From: Pleionea sp. CnH1-48
Lineage (GTDB): Bacteria; Pseudomonadota; Gammaproteobacteria; Enterobacterales; Kangiellaceae
Length of the DNA stretch: 64,000 nt
Reading direction: 5' to 3'
Assembly (NCBI RefSeq): GCF_024124665.1
Contig: NZ_JAMXSB010000014.1
Location: 62,001 to 126,000 of the forward strand
Shown: one piece after another, positions 25,968 to 34,802 of the stretch
How the letters are laid out: each line of letters begins with the position of its first letter
How positions within the stretch are numbered: position 1 is the first letter of the stretch
Made by a program: the position numbers and the translations under genes
The notes under the pieces: model-generated
What the model was told of the DNA's origin: nothing
What the model saw: only the letters and a program-made list of their open reading frames with translations
The model's database searches: none

Positions 25968-28900
25968 TCAACATCCACAACTAGAAGCCCAGCTCTGAAG
26001 TTCCTCAGATGAGGAGTCAGCCGCTTCAAACCATTCATAACCAGACTGATTATAAGTCCAAGTTCCAGAATATGTGTTATATCTAGCATTAGGATGATAG
26101 GTAGTACCAATAGGATTTCCTTCTCGCCCATCATCACCATCTCTATCGTGTAAATACCATTCTTTATGAGTGCCTTTGATAGATTTTTGAGAATTTTTAC
26201 TCTCTGTATTTTTACAAGTATATGTTGCAGTAACTACTCGATCTTGACCATACCAACGATCTATATACTTGTCATCTTTCATAGTACTTTTATCGAAAAT
26301 ACATACACAGGCCAACCCAAGAAAATCATATCTTTTTACTGGGTTCCCATCCACGTAAGCGTAAGTCGACGGTTGCCCTGCCGCTAATCCAATAGGATCA
26401 CTCTGCAAGTATCGTCCTAAATCGGCATCATAATCACGGAAGTAGTTATACCACGAAGCTTTCTCTGCGTCATAGTATTGCCCAGGAAAGCCCAAATTAA
26501 ACTCACCAATAGATGAGGTAATCACTTTGCGATCAAAAGCTTGATTCTCTGCTCGCCAAACGGTTGTATTACTGGTATTGGTTATTACTTCTGGGCGGCC
26601 TAGATGGTCCGATTGAATATAATGCAAAGTACCGTTTTTAATATAGGCAACAGGCTCTGAATTAAGATAGACGTAGTCTTTCTTATCATCTGGCAGACTT
26701 TTGTGGTTTAAATCCACATACTCATGCAACAGCTTGCCATCAGTACCATAACTAAAGAAGGTATTGATGTGTCCAACTTGCTTTTTAACACGCTGACCAA
26801 ACGCATTGTAGTCATAGCTGGCATTGGTAAATCCTTGTTGGTAACTCATCATTCGATTGCTGTCGCCATAGCTATAGCTCTGGCTACCTTTGCTTAAGAT
26901 GTTACCGTTACCATCATAAGAAAACGCTATCGAATCCACCGATTGTAATCGATTGGTATAATTTGATGTAACGTACCGAGTGCCATCTTTATAGGTGCGG
27001 TTACCATTTTTATCGTAACGATAGCTGTGGTAGGTGCCGTAATCGTTTGAAGTTAGCAGACGGTCCATAACATCGTAGCTGTATAGTCGTGACGATGTTT
27101 GCCCGCTGTGATACCCATCTGTGATTGATTGGATGTTGCTGTTCTTATCGTATTGATACGATAGGTTCATTACTCCCGCACTGAACAAGCGCGTCACTCG
27201 ATACTGGTTATCTCGACTATAAAGTCGCAGTAAGTTACTGCCGTACTTCAAGTCACTCACTGGACCAAAAGGTTTGTAGTTAACCGAATGTACCACCGAC
27301 TGACCGTTGTAGGTCACCCCATTTACTCGGCCCTGACTATCAAACTGATAACGAATATCACTGCCACTGGGGTAAACAATGCGCGAGATTTTTCCGGCTT
27401 TGTTGTACTCCCATCGAGTGATGAGAGAGTGGCCGTTCAAACTACTCGACTGCCAGGTCTTTTCACCATGTGCATTAAATTCAAAGTTGTGAGTACCCGA
27501 TTCATCCACCACGCGATTCAAATAACCCACTCGCTGCTTATCGTATTGATAGCTGCGTGAAATGGAAGAACCCATCGCTTCGGAAGTAATACGACCTAGC
27601 GCATCGTAAGTCATAATTGAAATGACGTTTCGTGCATCCGTCTTTTGAGTCAGATTGCCTGCTGCATCGTACTGGAATCGAGTGATACCTGTATCGGGGC
27701 TTGTCTGTTGGATTAACTGACCAAAACCATCGTAAGCATAACGTGTCGTGTTACCTTCTGGGTCATTCACACTGGTGATGCGATCATTAGTGTCATAACC
27801 ATAAGTCGTCACACCACCGTCTCGACTGACTTCGGTTTTAATTCGACCCAGTGCATCATAGCTACGTGTGGTTGGAATGCCCTTGGCATCTTTTATCGTA
27901 GTCGGTTGATTATTAGTGTTGTAAGCAACACTTTTAACTACAGAACCACTCGTGCTGCCACTTCCGCCACCAAAGCTAGTGCTATCTTCACCAATACCAC
28001 GAACTATTTGCGTTAATCGATTTAGAGCATCGTAACCACGACGTTCTTCCTTAATAGTTTCGTGCGTTAATACCGGGCATAACTCACCACCCAGCTTACC
28101 AGCAAACGGATTAAATCCACCAAAACCACCTGAGCCACCATCACACACTTCAAACTTGGTGACCCAATGTTTGATGCGTTCGTGGGTTAAGTTACTTGCT
28201 GCATCATAAGCGTATTCGACGGATTGATTCTCGGTGTTTTTGACCGATGTTAAACGATGCGCCGAATCGTAAGTGAAGCTTAAGCGCAGACCATCGGGTT
28301 TGATGATTTGTGTTAACTGGCCGACTTTATCGTATTGATAACTTGTTGTGCGTTTATCACCATAAACATCGGCCTGTTTGCTTAACAACCATCCGCGCGG
28401 ATGATAAGACAAGGTATCTACACGCCCATCAGCATAACGAATGGTTTGCGGTTGACCGTTAGCATTGTAGTTTTCGTAACGTGTCGTATGACCTAGCGGA
28501 TTGATCACCTGAGTCAAAAAGCCCTGAGTCGAATAATGGTAAGTGGACACATCATTGACATCAGTGCGAGGCCCATCAATGGTCATGGTTTTAGTTAAAC
28601 CATTTGCATGCTGTGTGTATTGATAGCTCCAGCTACGGCTGATCTGGCTATCTAATGCTGTTTCTGTTTTTTGACTTAATAATCCCTCATCGGTGTAACT
28701 GAAAGTCGTTTTTAAATTATCGGTTTGGATACTTAAAGGTTGGTTAAGCATCATATTCCACTGATACTCGGTGGTGCGCTGCTCAGCCGTCCCTTTTGCT
28801 TCAATGATCTTGTTAACATAGCCATAAGCATTATGGTCATAGTCTGTCACATGACCTGCCCAATTAGTCTGAGTGTCGACAAAACCATTGGCATCATAAG

Positions 28901-30155
28901 TAGTGTTTTGATTTGCGGCCAGGCAGCTGTCTTTAGCATGCCCCTCTACTTGTTTTATTTTCCATTGCCCACCTAACTTAGCAAAATGATAAGTCGTCTC
29001 TTTGCCTAGTGCGTTACGAGTGCGAGTGTAGCGCCCACCACTTTCTGTGCCTGAACTAATAATCGAAACAGCATTTTGTTGGTTGCCATGTGCACTTGCT
29101 ATCGCTCTGCCATAACTATCGTACTGCCAGTGACCATAAGCATCGCCATTTTCATCGATGATTTTAGTTAAGCGTGTCCCTTCATAAACATACTGCTTTT
29201 GATGCACTTCGTTATTCAAAGCAGGATAGGTAACGGAAGTCAGGTTGCCAGAGCTATTGTAAGCGTAGCGATAGATAGCATTGCCTGGCGCTTCAACTTG
29301 GGCTAAACGACCTTGAGTGTATTGGAATTTCAAAGCTTGGCCCGAGTTGTGACGAATCTCGGTTAACTCACCATAACCATTAGCCAGAGAGTATACATAT
29401 TGCAGTTGTTCGCCATTAGCATGCTTGACCGCCATAATACGGCCAGATGGGTAATAAATTTCTTCTAAGCCGTTATTGAAGTAGGCAAATGAACCTTCAC
29501 CCAATGCTATTAACTGCTCAGTTTGGCCGCTAGGACGTCGCCAAACGTTATCCTCTGAGTCATATTTTAAAGTGAGTAGTTTGCCATCATATCGGTACAA
29601 TTTAACTTCACGATAGTCTACGCCACTCGTGCTGTAGTCTTTCCAAGAAAGCTGAGGGAATAAATTGCTTGACCATTGATGGCCAAACACACCACTAAAT
29701 CGGCTTGCACTATTGTAAGTGCGAGTAAGCATGAGAGGCAGGGTTCCATGACCCCGATAGTCCACTTCGGTTTGAACTTTGTTTTGTGTGGCTAAATCAA
29801 TGGGATTGGTTTCACCACTGCACTGACTTTCGCCAGTGTTTTCATTCGCATCACTGCTTTCACCTGAACCAGCTCCGACCGATCCGCCCAGGCCACTACC
29901 ACCACTACTTCCTGAACCACCAATGCCAAAACCTGAAAGATGACCTCCAGCAGCCTTACAAAAAACATAAGTTCTACAGGTCCTTCCACTGCCATCATCT
30001 TTTACTGGGCAAGTTTGACCCACTTTGACGAAAGTGGTGCCTGGAGGACAATACCGCCCCCAGTCCTCTGCTTTTAAACTTGGACTGAGTCCTAAAGCGA
30101 TCAAAATGCCGCCAATATAAGATGATGTTTTCATCAGTTTACTTTTACTAAACAT
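25968..30155 (-). CDS. secreted RHS/YD-repeat protein 2 with DUF6531-type start and short variable tail
   Basis: An exported RHS protein of 1395 residues. A signal peptide (about 1-29, SLKAED) is followed by a Gly/Ser-rich linker (75-105) and the pattern NPIDLATQNKVQTEVDY, which marks the DUF6531 start of many RHS proteins. Dozens of YD repeats then run to the RHS core end YFRDYDADLGRYLQSDPIGL. After the core comes a tail of only about 110 residues with five cysteines, ending SSCGC; it has no similarity to the tail of RHS protein 1. Such tails are usually the effector part. There is no PAAR or VgrG domain, so delivery would be by Sec export and an unknown outer-membrane step. Confidence 0.9.
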   Translation of the reverse strand: MFSKSKLMKTSSYIGGILIALGLSPSLKAEDWGRYCPPGTTFVKVGQTCPVKDDGSGRTCRTYVFCKAAGGHLSGFGIGGSGSSGGSGLGGSVGAGSGESSDANENTGESQCSGETNPIDLATQNKVQTEVDYRGHGTLPLMLTRTYNSASRFSGVFGHQWSSNLFPQLSWKDYSTSGVDYREVKLYRYDGKLLTLKYDSEDNVWRRPSGQTEQLIALGEGSFAYFNNGLEEIYYPSGRIMAVKHANGEQLQYVYSLANGYGELTEIRHNSGQALKFQYTQGRLAQVEAPGNAIYRYAYNSSGNLTSVTYPALNNEVHQKQYVYEGTRLTKIIDENGDAYGHWQYDSYGRAIASAHGNQQNAVSIISSGTESGGRYTRTRNALGKETTYHFAKLGGQWKIKQVEGHAKDSCLAANQNTTYDANGFVDTQTNWAGHVTDYDHNAYGYVNKIIEAKGTAEQRTTEYQWNMMLNQPLSIQTDNLKTTFSYTDEGLLSQKTETALDSQISRSWSYQYTQHANGLTKTMTIDGPRTDVNDVSTYHYSTQGFLTQVINPLGHTTRYENYNANGQPQTIRYADGRVDTLSYHPRGWLLSKQADVYGDKRTTSYQYDKVGQLTQIIKPDGLRLSFTYDSAHRLTSVKNTENQSVEYAYDAASNLTHERIKHWVTKFEVCDGGSGGFGGFNPFAGKLGGELCPVLTHETIKEERRGYDALNRLTQIVRGIGEDSTSFGGGSGSTSGSVVKSVAYNTNNQPTTIKDAKGIPTTRSYDALGRIKTEVSRDGGVTTYGYDTNDRITSVNDPEGNTTRYAYDGFGQLIQQTSPDTGITRFQYDAAGNLTQKTDARNVISIMTYDALGRITSEAMGSSISRSYQYDKQRVGYLNRVVDESGTHNFEFNAHGEKTWQSSSLNGHSLITRWEYNKAGKISRIVYPSGSDIRYQFDSQGRVNGVTYNGQSVVHSVNYKPFGPVSDLKYGSNLLRLYSRDNQYRVTRLFSAGVMNLSYQYDKNSNIQSITDGYHSGQTSSRLYSYDVMDRLLTSNDYGTYHSYRYDKNGNRTYKDGTRYVTSNYTNRLQSVDSIAFSYDGNGNILSKGSQSYSYGDSNRMMSYQQGFTNASYDYNAFGQRVKKQVGHINTFFSYGTDGKLLHEYVDLNHKSLPDDKKDYVYLNSEPVAYIKNGTLHYIQSDHLGRPEVITNTSNTTVWRAENQAFDRKVITSSIGEFNLGFPGQYYDAEKASWYNYFRDYDADLGRYLQSDPIGLAAGQPSTYAYVDGNPVKRYDFLGLACVCIFDKSTMKDDKYIDRWYGQDRVVTATYTCKNTESKNSQKSIKGTHKEWYLHDRDGDDGREGNPIGTTYHPNARYNTYSGTWTYNQSGYEWFEAADSSSEELQSWASSCGC

Positions 30156-30588
30156 TCATTAACCCTTTATCAAATTGCCTTCTTGGCACAAGTATTCACT
30201 TTATTAATTCCCACAATTATTTTGCTTTTTTAGAGTTCCCTTCTAAAAAATGAGTCCGGATTCTACGGAATTCAAAAGAGGAAAAACAAGCCTATCTTTT
30301 ACTGTTTTTATGACGTATCGATATAGAAACAGCCGCTTGATTATAAGAACGTTCTCGAACGAAAAACATCCATCATTAAAGCGCTCTTAGTAGACCAAAC
30401 ATGGATAGCAGTGTAGAGAAAATCTTGCAGAGAAGTTCATAAAATTGGGCCAAATGATAAGAATATTCGGCCATGCAAAAGAAAATTTAGGTGGAAGAGA
30501 ACAGTTTGATTAAAAAGCATTCTACGCAAGGTTAAAACGAACACAAAAACATCGGACGGCACAGCTCACTGTACGCGACCTAATTATT
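30156..30588. other. intergenic region upstream of RHS gene 2
   Basis: These 433 A/T-rich bases lie between the start of RHS gene 2 and the end of the acyltransferase gene, both on the minus strand. They must hold the RHS promoter and the acyltransferase terminator, but I could not point to either with confidence. No coding sequence or repeat was recognised. Confidence 0.4.
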
Positions 30589-31491
30589 TTAATACACCTT
30601 TTCGATATCAGCGGGGCGTGTTTTGAATCGTTTATAAGCCCACTCAAACTGCTCGGGACGATGTTCAATCTGCTGACTCAGTCGCTTATTTAATCCTGCC
30701 GCAAATACTTCGGGGTTTTGTTCTTCAACATCAAAGTCAGCTTGCTCGATATGCAACTCAAATCCTTTTTTGTTACGCACACAACGAAAGAATAACAGCT
30801 CCGCTCCGGTGCGTTGAACAAGTCGCTGTGCCAATACCATGGTGTAAGCTGGCTGACCAAAAAAGGGTGCGAACACACCACTGTTAGCAACCGGTTCCTG
30901 ATCCGACAAAATCATAAAAATCTTGCCTTCTTTTAATACTTGCAACATACGGCGAACACCTTGTCGCTCGCCCATAATTAACTCGGAGCCACCTTTTTCG
31001 CGCGCATTACGAATGATGGTATCGAGCTCTGCAATTTTGGGTACTCGATACAAAGCAGCAGTGTTACCCTGGAAACCCTCCCACAATAAAACTGGCTCCC
31101 AGTTTCCTAAATGTGCGCTGGCCATAAGCACGCCTTTGCCTTTTGCCAGTGCGGCATCCAACACCTCTTTACCAACGACTTTATTAATTAATGGCGAAAC
31201 TCGACTTTGCGGACGCAACCACACCCAGGCAGCTTCCGTCAGTAGCATTCCTGATTGAATACAACTGGCTCTTACTCGCCGCTTAATTTGCTCATCATTC
31301 AACTCAGGAAAACACAGGCGAATATTTATTTCTGTGATCTTTACGTTACGACTTTTGGTGAGCCAATTAACCCAGCCAATAAAGCCACCTATCATGCGAT
31401 TTAAACGAAACGGCATGATGGCAAAGAGTTTAAACAAACCCACAACGGTTTTAGCTTTTAACGGCTCTGACTGAGTATTTTTTCTCTTCAT
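30589..31491 (-). CDS. LpxL/HtrB-family lipid A or phospholipid acyltransferase
   Basis: A member of the LPLAT superfamily of membrane-associated acyltransferases. The 300-residue product has a weakly hydrophobic N terminus, the catalytic motif SAHLGNWE (His and Glu in the HxxxxE arrangement, about 124-131), and the later motif ILSDQEP typical of LpxL/LpxM enzymes that add secondary acyl chains to lipid A. Which acceptor is used cannot be told. It starts 9 bases after the YtoQ-family gene and probably shares its transcript. Confidence 0.8.
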   Translation of the reverse strand: MKRKNTQSEPLKAKTVVGLFKLFAIMPFRLNRMIGGFIGWVNWLTKSRNVKITEINIRLCFPELNDEQIKRRVRASCIQSGMLLTEAAWVWLRPQSRVSPLINKVVGKEVLDAALAKGKGVLMASAHLGNWEPVLLWEGFQGNTAALYRVPKIAELDTIIRNAREKGGSELIMGERQGVRRMLQVLKEGKIFMILSDQEPVANSGVFAPFFGQPAYTMVLAQRLVQRTGAELLFFRCVRNKKGFELHIEQADFDVEEQNPEVFAAGLNKRLSQQIEHRPEQFEWAYKRFKTRPADIEKVY

Positions 31492-31500
31492 AGATTTTTG

Positions 31501-31938
31501 CTACTTCATAATATATTCAATAATCTGAGCAACCTGCTCGGGGGTTCTTGCTGTAGCCTGAGCCGCAGCATCCACCTCTTTTAGCGCATGATCCAGAGAT
31601 TCTGGATGCAGGGTAATCAGAGGTTTACCCATAGCGCTTGCCAGCCCTGCATCAAAGGCAGCATTCCACTGTCGATACTTCTCACCAAACCGTACGATAA
31701 CAACATCGGCCTGTTCGATGAACAGTCGAGTTCGAATGCTGTTAATACCGGCACCTTTTCGATCTTTCCAGAATGCAGCAGGCTCTTCACCTAATATATC
31801 AGTACCGCAATCATCACTGGCTTGATGGTCGGTGACGGGGGAGAGCAGCTTAGCTTCGATGTGCAATTGTTGTAGCGTGCTAGCGAGCTCATCACGCCAC
31901 TGACTGTGTATTTCACCGCTTAGGTAAAGAGTTATCAT
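31501..31938 (-). CDS. YtoQ family protein
   Basis: The 145-residue product matches the YtoQ family, small cytoplasmic proteins related to nucleoside 2-deoxyribosyltransferase-like folds and of unknown function. The start MITLYLSGEIHSQWRDEL, the central DCGTDILGEEPAAFWKDRKG and the segment VIVRFGEKYRQWNAAFDAG are the recognisable conserved parts. It is the first gene of a probable pair with the LpxL-like acyltransferase. Upstream lies a 736-base non-coding region with DnaA boxes. Confidence 0.8.
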   Translation of the reverse strand: MITLYLSGEIHSQWRDELASTLQQLHIEAKLLSPVTDHQASDDCGTDILGEEPAAFWKDRKGAGINSIRTRLFIEQADVVIVRFGEKYRQWNAAFDAGLASAMGKPLITLHPESLDHALKEVDAAAQATARTPEQVAQIIEYIMK

Positions 31939-32167
31939 ATTAAAGATTGGATTGGTAAATGAATGTATTTATTAAGATTTTACATTCGTTTTCGGCATTT
32001 TGCTTAAATAAATACGCTCTACCGAAGTAATAGGTATGTTTTTACACATTTTTGCTTTAACAGACTTGGCGGTTACCCACTTTATCGTCCTTAAAGATCG
32101 CAAAAATCTCTCCTTATTAAACGGCTATAAGACTAGAAAGTGGTATTACCATTAGTCAACTATAGGT

Positions 32168-32219
32168 TGTGGATAACTTCTTGGATAAAGAATCGGATTC
32201 TACTCCCAACTTATCCACA
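32168..32219. promoter_or_regulatory. two perfect DnaA boxes in inverted orientation
   Basis: TGTGGATAA at 32168-32176 and TTATCCACA at 32211-32219 are both exact matches to the high-affinity DnaA box (TTATNCACA). They are the ends of an 11-bp inverted repeat (GTTGTGGATAA with TTATCCACAAC) whose arms are 34 bases apart. Confidence 0.7.
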
Positions 32220-32416
32220 ACTTACAAACACTGACCTTTAAATATCTACCAACCAAGTGCCTTACTTTTGTCTTTACGAAAAAGGAGCATTGAGTCGAGC
32301 CTCTTTCGTATATTCACTATTACTCTTAATAACAAACCGAAATTGTTAGTACTTACATACAACAAAGCCAGAGTTAAGTATATTAGAAAGCCCTAAAGTC
32401 TAGCTCTTACTTCTTA

Positions 32417-32581
32417 TCAAAGCCCGCAAAGAAGTTGCTGCAACGAATCATCATCCGCCCAATTATCAAGATGAAACAAATCTTTCATCTGTTCATCAAT
32501 GAATACCACAGAGTATGGGGATATCAGGCTTATTTTTTGATCATTCGCGTTCTTACCAATGTGGATAACATCAAAAACGCA
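32417..32581 (-). pseudogene. C-terminal gene remnant without start codon
   Basis: A 54-codon open frame after a TAG reads like a genuine protein C terminus: it contains KISLISPYSVVFIDEQ, then KDLFHLDNWADDDSLQQ. No ATG, GTG or TTG lies near its beginning. The same frame upstream of the TAG continues with protein-like sequence for about 11 codons, so the gene appears interrupted by a stop and truncated. I do not recognise the parent family. Confidence 0.4.
32560..32568 (-). promoter_or_regulatory. third perfect DnaA box
   Basis: TGTGGATAA on the plus strand, that is TTATCCACA on the minus strand, lies about 340 bases from the inverted pair. It falls inside the gene remnant, so it may be partly a by-product of former coding sequence. 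Confidence 0.5.
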
Positions 32582-32674
32582 CTAAAACTTGGCATAATAA
32601 AGCAGCGTAAAATGCCACTACCGACCCTTGTTGCTTGATATATATAGGTTTTTGAACTACGCGCTCACTTTGAG

Positions 32675-33964
32675 TCAAAGAGAATAGTTTAGCTGAACAA
32701 TAAGCGCATTGATGTCGGGAAAAACACTGTCTGCCGTTAACGGTACTGACAGAGCAAATGGCGACTCATGATTTTGACGGTAATACTCTATGCGCACGGC
32801 CATATCCTGACCATTATCCAACACCCAACTGTATTTGATACCAAGAGTCACTGCATCAAATCGTCCCAGGCGAGGATCCGCCGAAGCAAAGGAGGGGAGT
32901 TCGTCCTGCTGGTTCAAATAGGGCCGATAGAATGCCGCTTCCTGCTGGCGATACCAACGCAGATGAGGCTGCCAGGTCGAAGTGTCTTCTGTGGGGATAT
33001 GCCACTTAACATCCAAAGTATGTGAGCGAACCTTCCAGGTATCGTTCATGTAACGGTAAGAGACATCCCAGATAGAATGATCACCATGGTATTTAGTTTG
33101 CCAGTAGATACTGCGCTTTCGACGCTGATCGGGCCGTTTTTCGTAAAGATAAGCTTGTGATATGCCGCTTTCATTAAGGTTTGAAAGCACTTTGAAAGGA
33201 TCGGTCTGGTAGCCCGATACGGTAAAGAAGGAATAATTAAATAACATCAAAGTGCGGCGATTGATAACCTGAGTGACGCCCACTAAGAGATCAACAATGT
33301 GTTTGTCGTCATTGCCTGCACGCCGAGTCGCTCGAAATGCCTGCCAAAAAGACGCTTCATCCAGATGGTCCTGACGTAATGTCATGGCGCTGAAAGAGTT
33401 GGGGATCCCGCCTTCTGGATCAAACTTATCGTAGGCCGTCGACAGCCCCATACTGAGAGTTGTGTTCTTTTGATTAAAGTCGATGGCCCAACTGCCATTC
33501 GCTCCCAACGAAAAGTAGTCGTACTCTTTGGACAGGTGCAGCCCATAACTCAAGGTATCGGCAGCTTCTGTGAGCCGAGTCCACTGAGCATTCATTTGTA
33601 GACGGGTATCTTTGAAGGTATCGTCCAGTGGTGTTAATCCTGCTGCGACTTCGTAACTGCCATTACCTGATGGCCGAGTAAAAGTCTGGACCTGAGGCTG
33701 AACAACAGCACCCGAGGGCGATGCCCCGGTCAGAGAATCCAGAGTTACTTTGTAGTTAACCGATGCTTCATCAGATAGCTGCTTCGTGGCACTGAAAATC
33801 CCTTCTACCGCTGTGACTCTTTGGCTTTCACGATAATAGAGCAGGGCCGTATCGATCTCCCATTGTGATTCTTCTGCGCTGCTTGCATCCTGCGCCAACA
33901 AGCTTGCCGAAGCGAGAGCCAATGAGTGACGAATATTAGGCAGGGGCTTCAGTTGCATCCGCAT
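32675..33964 (-). CDS. DUF3570 family predicted outer-membrane beta-barrel protein
   Basis: The 429-residue product carries a signal-like N terminus and many alternating beta strands, and ends NALIVQLNYSL, a typical outer-membrane barrel ending although Leu replaces the usual Phe. The sequence pattern (ALLYYRESQRVTAVEGIF, LTLDSLTGASPSGA-type segment near 75-85) matches the DUF3570 family. Its start overlaps the end of the DUF4266 gene by 16 bases, showing translational coupling. The set TlpA-DUF4266-DUF3570 is a recurring envelope cluster of unknown function, in many genomes together with an ApbE-type flavin transferase that is not present here. Confidence 0.8.
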   Translation of the reverse strand: MRMQLKPLPNIRHSLALASASLLAQDASSAEESQWEIDTALLYYRESQRVTAVEGIFSATKQLSDEASVNYKVTLDSLTGASPSGAVVQPQVQTFTRPSGNGSYEVAAGLTPLDDTFKDTRLQMNAQWTRLTEAADTLSYGLHLSKEYDYFSLGANGSWAIDFNQKNTTLSMGLSTAYDKFDPEGGIPNSFSAMTLRQDHLDEASFWQAFRATRRAGNDDKHIVDLLVGVTQVINRRTLMLFNYSFFTVSGYQTDPFKVLSNLNESGISQAYLYEKRPDQRRKRSIYWQTKYHGDHSIWDVSYRYMNDTWKVRSHTLDVKWHIPTEDTSTWQPHLRWYRQQEAAFYRPYLNQQDELPSFASADPRLGRFDAVTLGIKYSWVLDNGQDMAVRIEYYRQNHESPFALSVPLTADSVFPDINALIVQLNYSL

Positions 33965-34173
33965 CCACCACCAGCAAAACTACGACCGCCGCTTGTGGCC
34001 TCTTTACTGAAATAGATATGCTCATCCAGAGTTTGATCCAGTCCTTGATAGCTCAGTTGCATTTCTTCTTTAGCCAGCAGGTCTCGTTGCCAGGGTTTTA
34101 CACCCCATTGGGCGCATCCTGTGAGAATAAACAGAACCAGTAGCCAGACCACTTGCCGCACAACGACCTCCAT
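33949..34173 (-). CDS. DUF4266 small lipoprotein
   Basis: The 74-residue product has a lipoprotein signal with lipobox LTGC (Cys20). The short mature part has the family signature VKPWQRDLLAKEEMQL and a glycine-rich end GGRSFAGGGCGCN with two cysteines. This conserved Gly-Cys end is the most striking part of the family and might bind a cofactor or be modified. The start codon overlaps the stop codon of the thioredoxin-like gene by one base, and the end overlaps the DUF3570 gene, so the three are tightly coupled. Confidence 0.8.
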   Translation of the reverse strand: MEVVVRQVVWLLVLFILTGCAQWGVKPWQRDLLAKEEMQLSYQGLDQTLDEHIYFSKEATSGGRSFAGGGCGCN

Positions 34174-34637
34174 TACTTGGATAATAAAGTAAGAATACTC
34201 TGTTCGTACTCTTTCACTTTTTTACTTCGAAAGCCCACATGCCGAGCAACAATCTGTCCTTGGCGGTCAATAACATAAGCATTGGGCATGCCCTGTAATT
34301 GATACTTCTCTGCCAATACACCTTTTTGATCATAGATAATATCGAAGTTAGCCGGGTATTGTTTTAAAAACTCATCCGCTAATCGCTTTTCTGTGTCCAA
34401 ATTAACCGTAATCACAGTGAAGCCTTTGGCTTGATGGCGCTCTAACATTTCATTCATCCAGGGAAAAGAGTATCGGCATGGAACACACCACGAAGCCCAA
34501 AAGTCCAGGTAGATCACCTTTCCTTTATGCAGCTCAAGCGATTCACTCAGTTGTTGCTGAGGATCAGAGGCCTTTGAAGGCATGCTCAAGATCAATAAAC
34601 CTATTATCGCTACTGTTTGAGCCAGGCGTCTCATCAA
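34173..34637 (-). CDS. periplasmic TlpA/ResA-type thioredoxin-like protein
   Basis: The 154-residue product has a signal peptide (about 1-23) and a thioredoxin fold with active site WASWCVPCRYSF (Cys53 and Cys56 approximately) and the cis-proline segment GMPNAYVID. It is of the TlpA type that reduces disulfides in the periplasm. It is the first gene of the three-gene cluster, so its likely client is the Cys-ending DUF4266 lipoprotein. The link is inferred from context; the fold and active site are clear. Confidence 0.85.
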   Translation of the reverse strand: MMRRLAQTVAIIGLLILSMPSKASDPQQQLSESLELHKGKVIYLDFWASWCVPCRYSFPWMNEMLERHQAKGFTVITVNLDTEKRLADEFLKQYPANFDIIYDQKGVLAEKYQLQGMPNAYVIDRQGQIVARHVGFRSKKVKEYEQSILTLLSK

Positions 34638-34733
34638 AACCTCCGCAGCTAATTTAAATTATCTTTCCACCATAGCTTTGACTTTAGCGGGAAGCAATAG
34701 TTGCCTGAGAAAGTCATGTACAGTCAGCACAAA

Positions 34734-34767
34734 CAAAAAAGCCTTGTTACCCAATGGGAAACAAGGC
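34734..34767 (-). terminator. rho-independent terminator, displaced by the repeat element
   Basis: GCCTTGTT (34741-34748) pairs with AACAAGGC (34760-34767). On the minus strand the stem is followed by TTTTTTG. It lies downstream of the DUF2884 gene but is separated from it by about 170 bases holding the MITE-like element. Confidence 0.75.
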
Positions 34768-34802
34768 TCGATATAAGCGGCGTCTGTTGGAGACGAATAT
34801 TT

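Larger units (their letters stand above)
31939..32674. other. long non-coding stretch with DnaA boxes and a gene remnant
   Basis: This is the longest gene-poor stretch of the window, 736 A/T-rich bases between ytoQ and the DUF3570 gene (both minus strand). It holds three perfect DnaA-box nonamers and an open frame without a start codon (32417-32581). A plus-strand frame at 32435-32638 was judged a shadow. No terminator of the DUF3570 gene was found. Confidence 0.6.

Noticed and set aside
11297-30155. Short repeated motifs in the RHS genes as a CRISPR or satellite array
   Set aside because: They are degenerate YD codon repeats within long open frames, without constant repeat and spacer lengths.
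32435-32638. Plus-strand 67-codon frame in the DnaA-box region
   Set aside because: It is opposite the more convincing minus-strand remnant and has no ribosome binding site.
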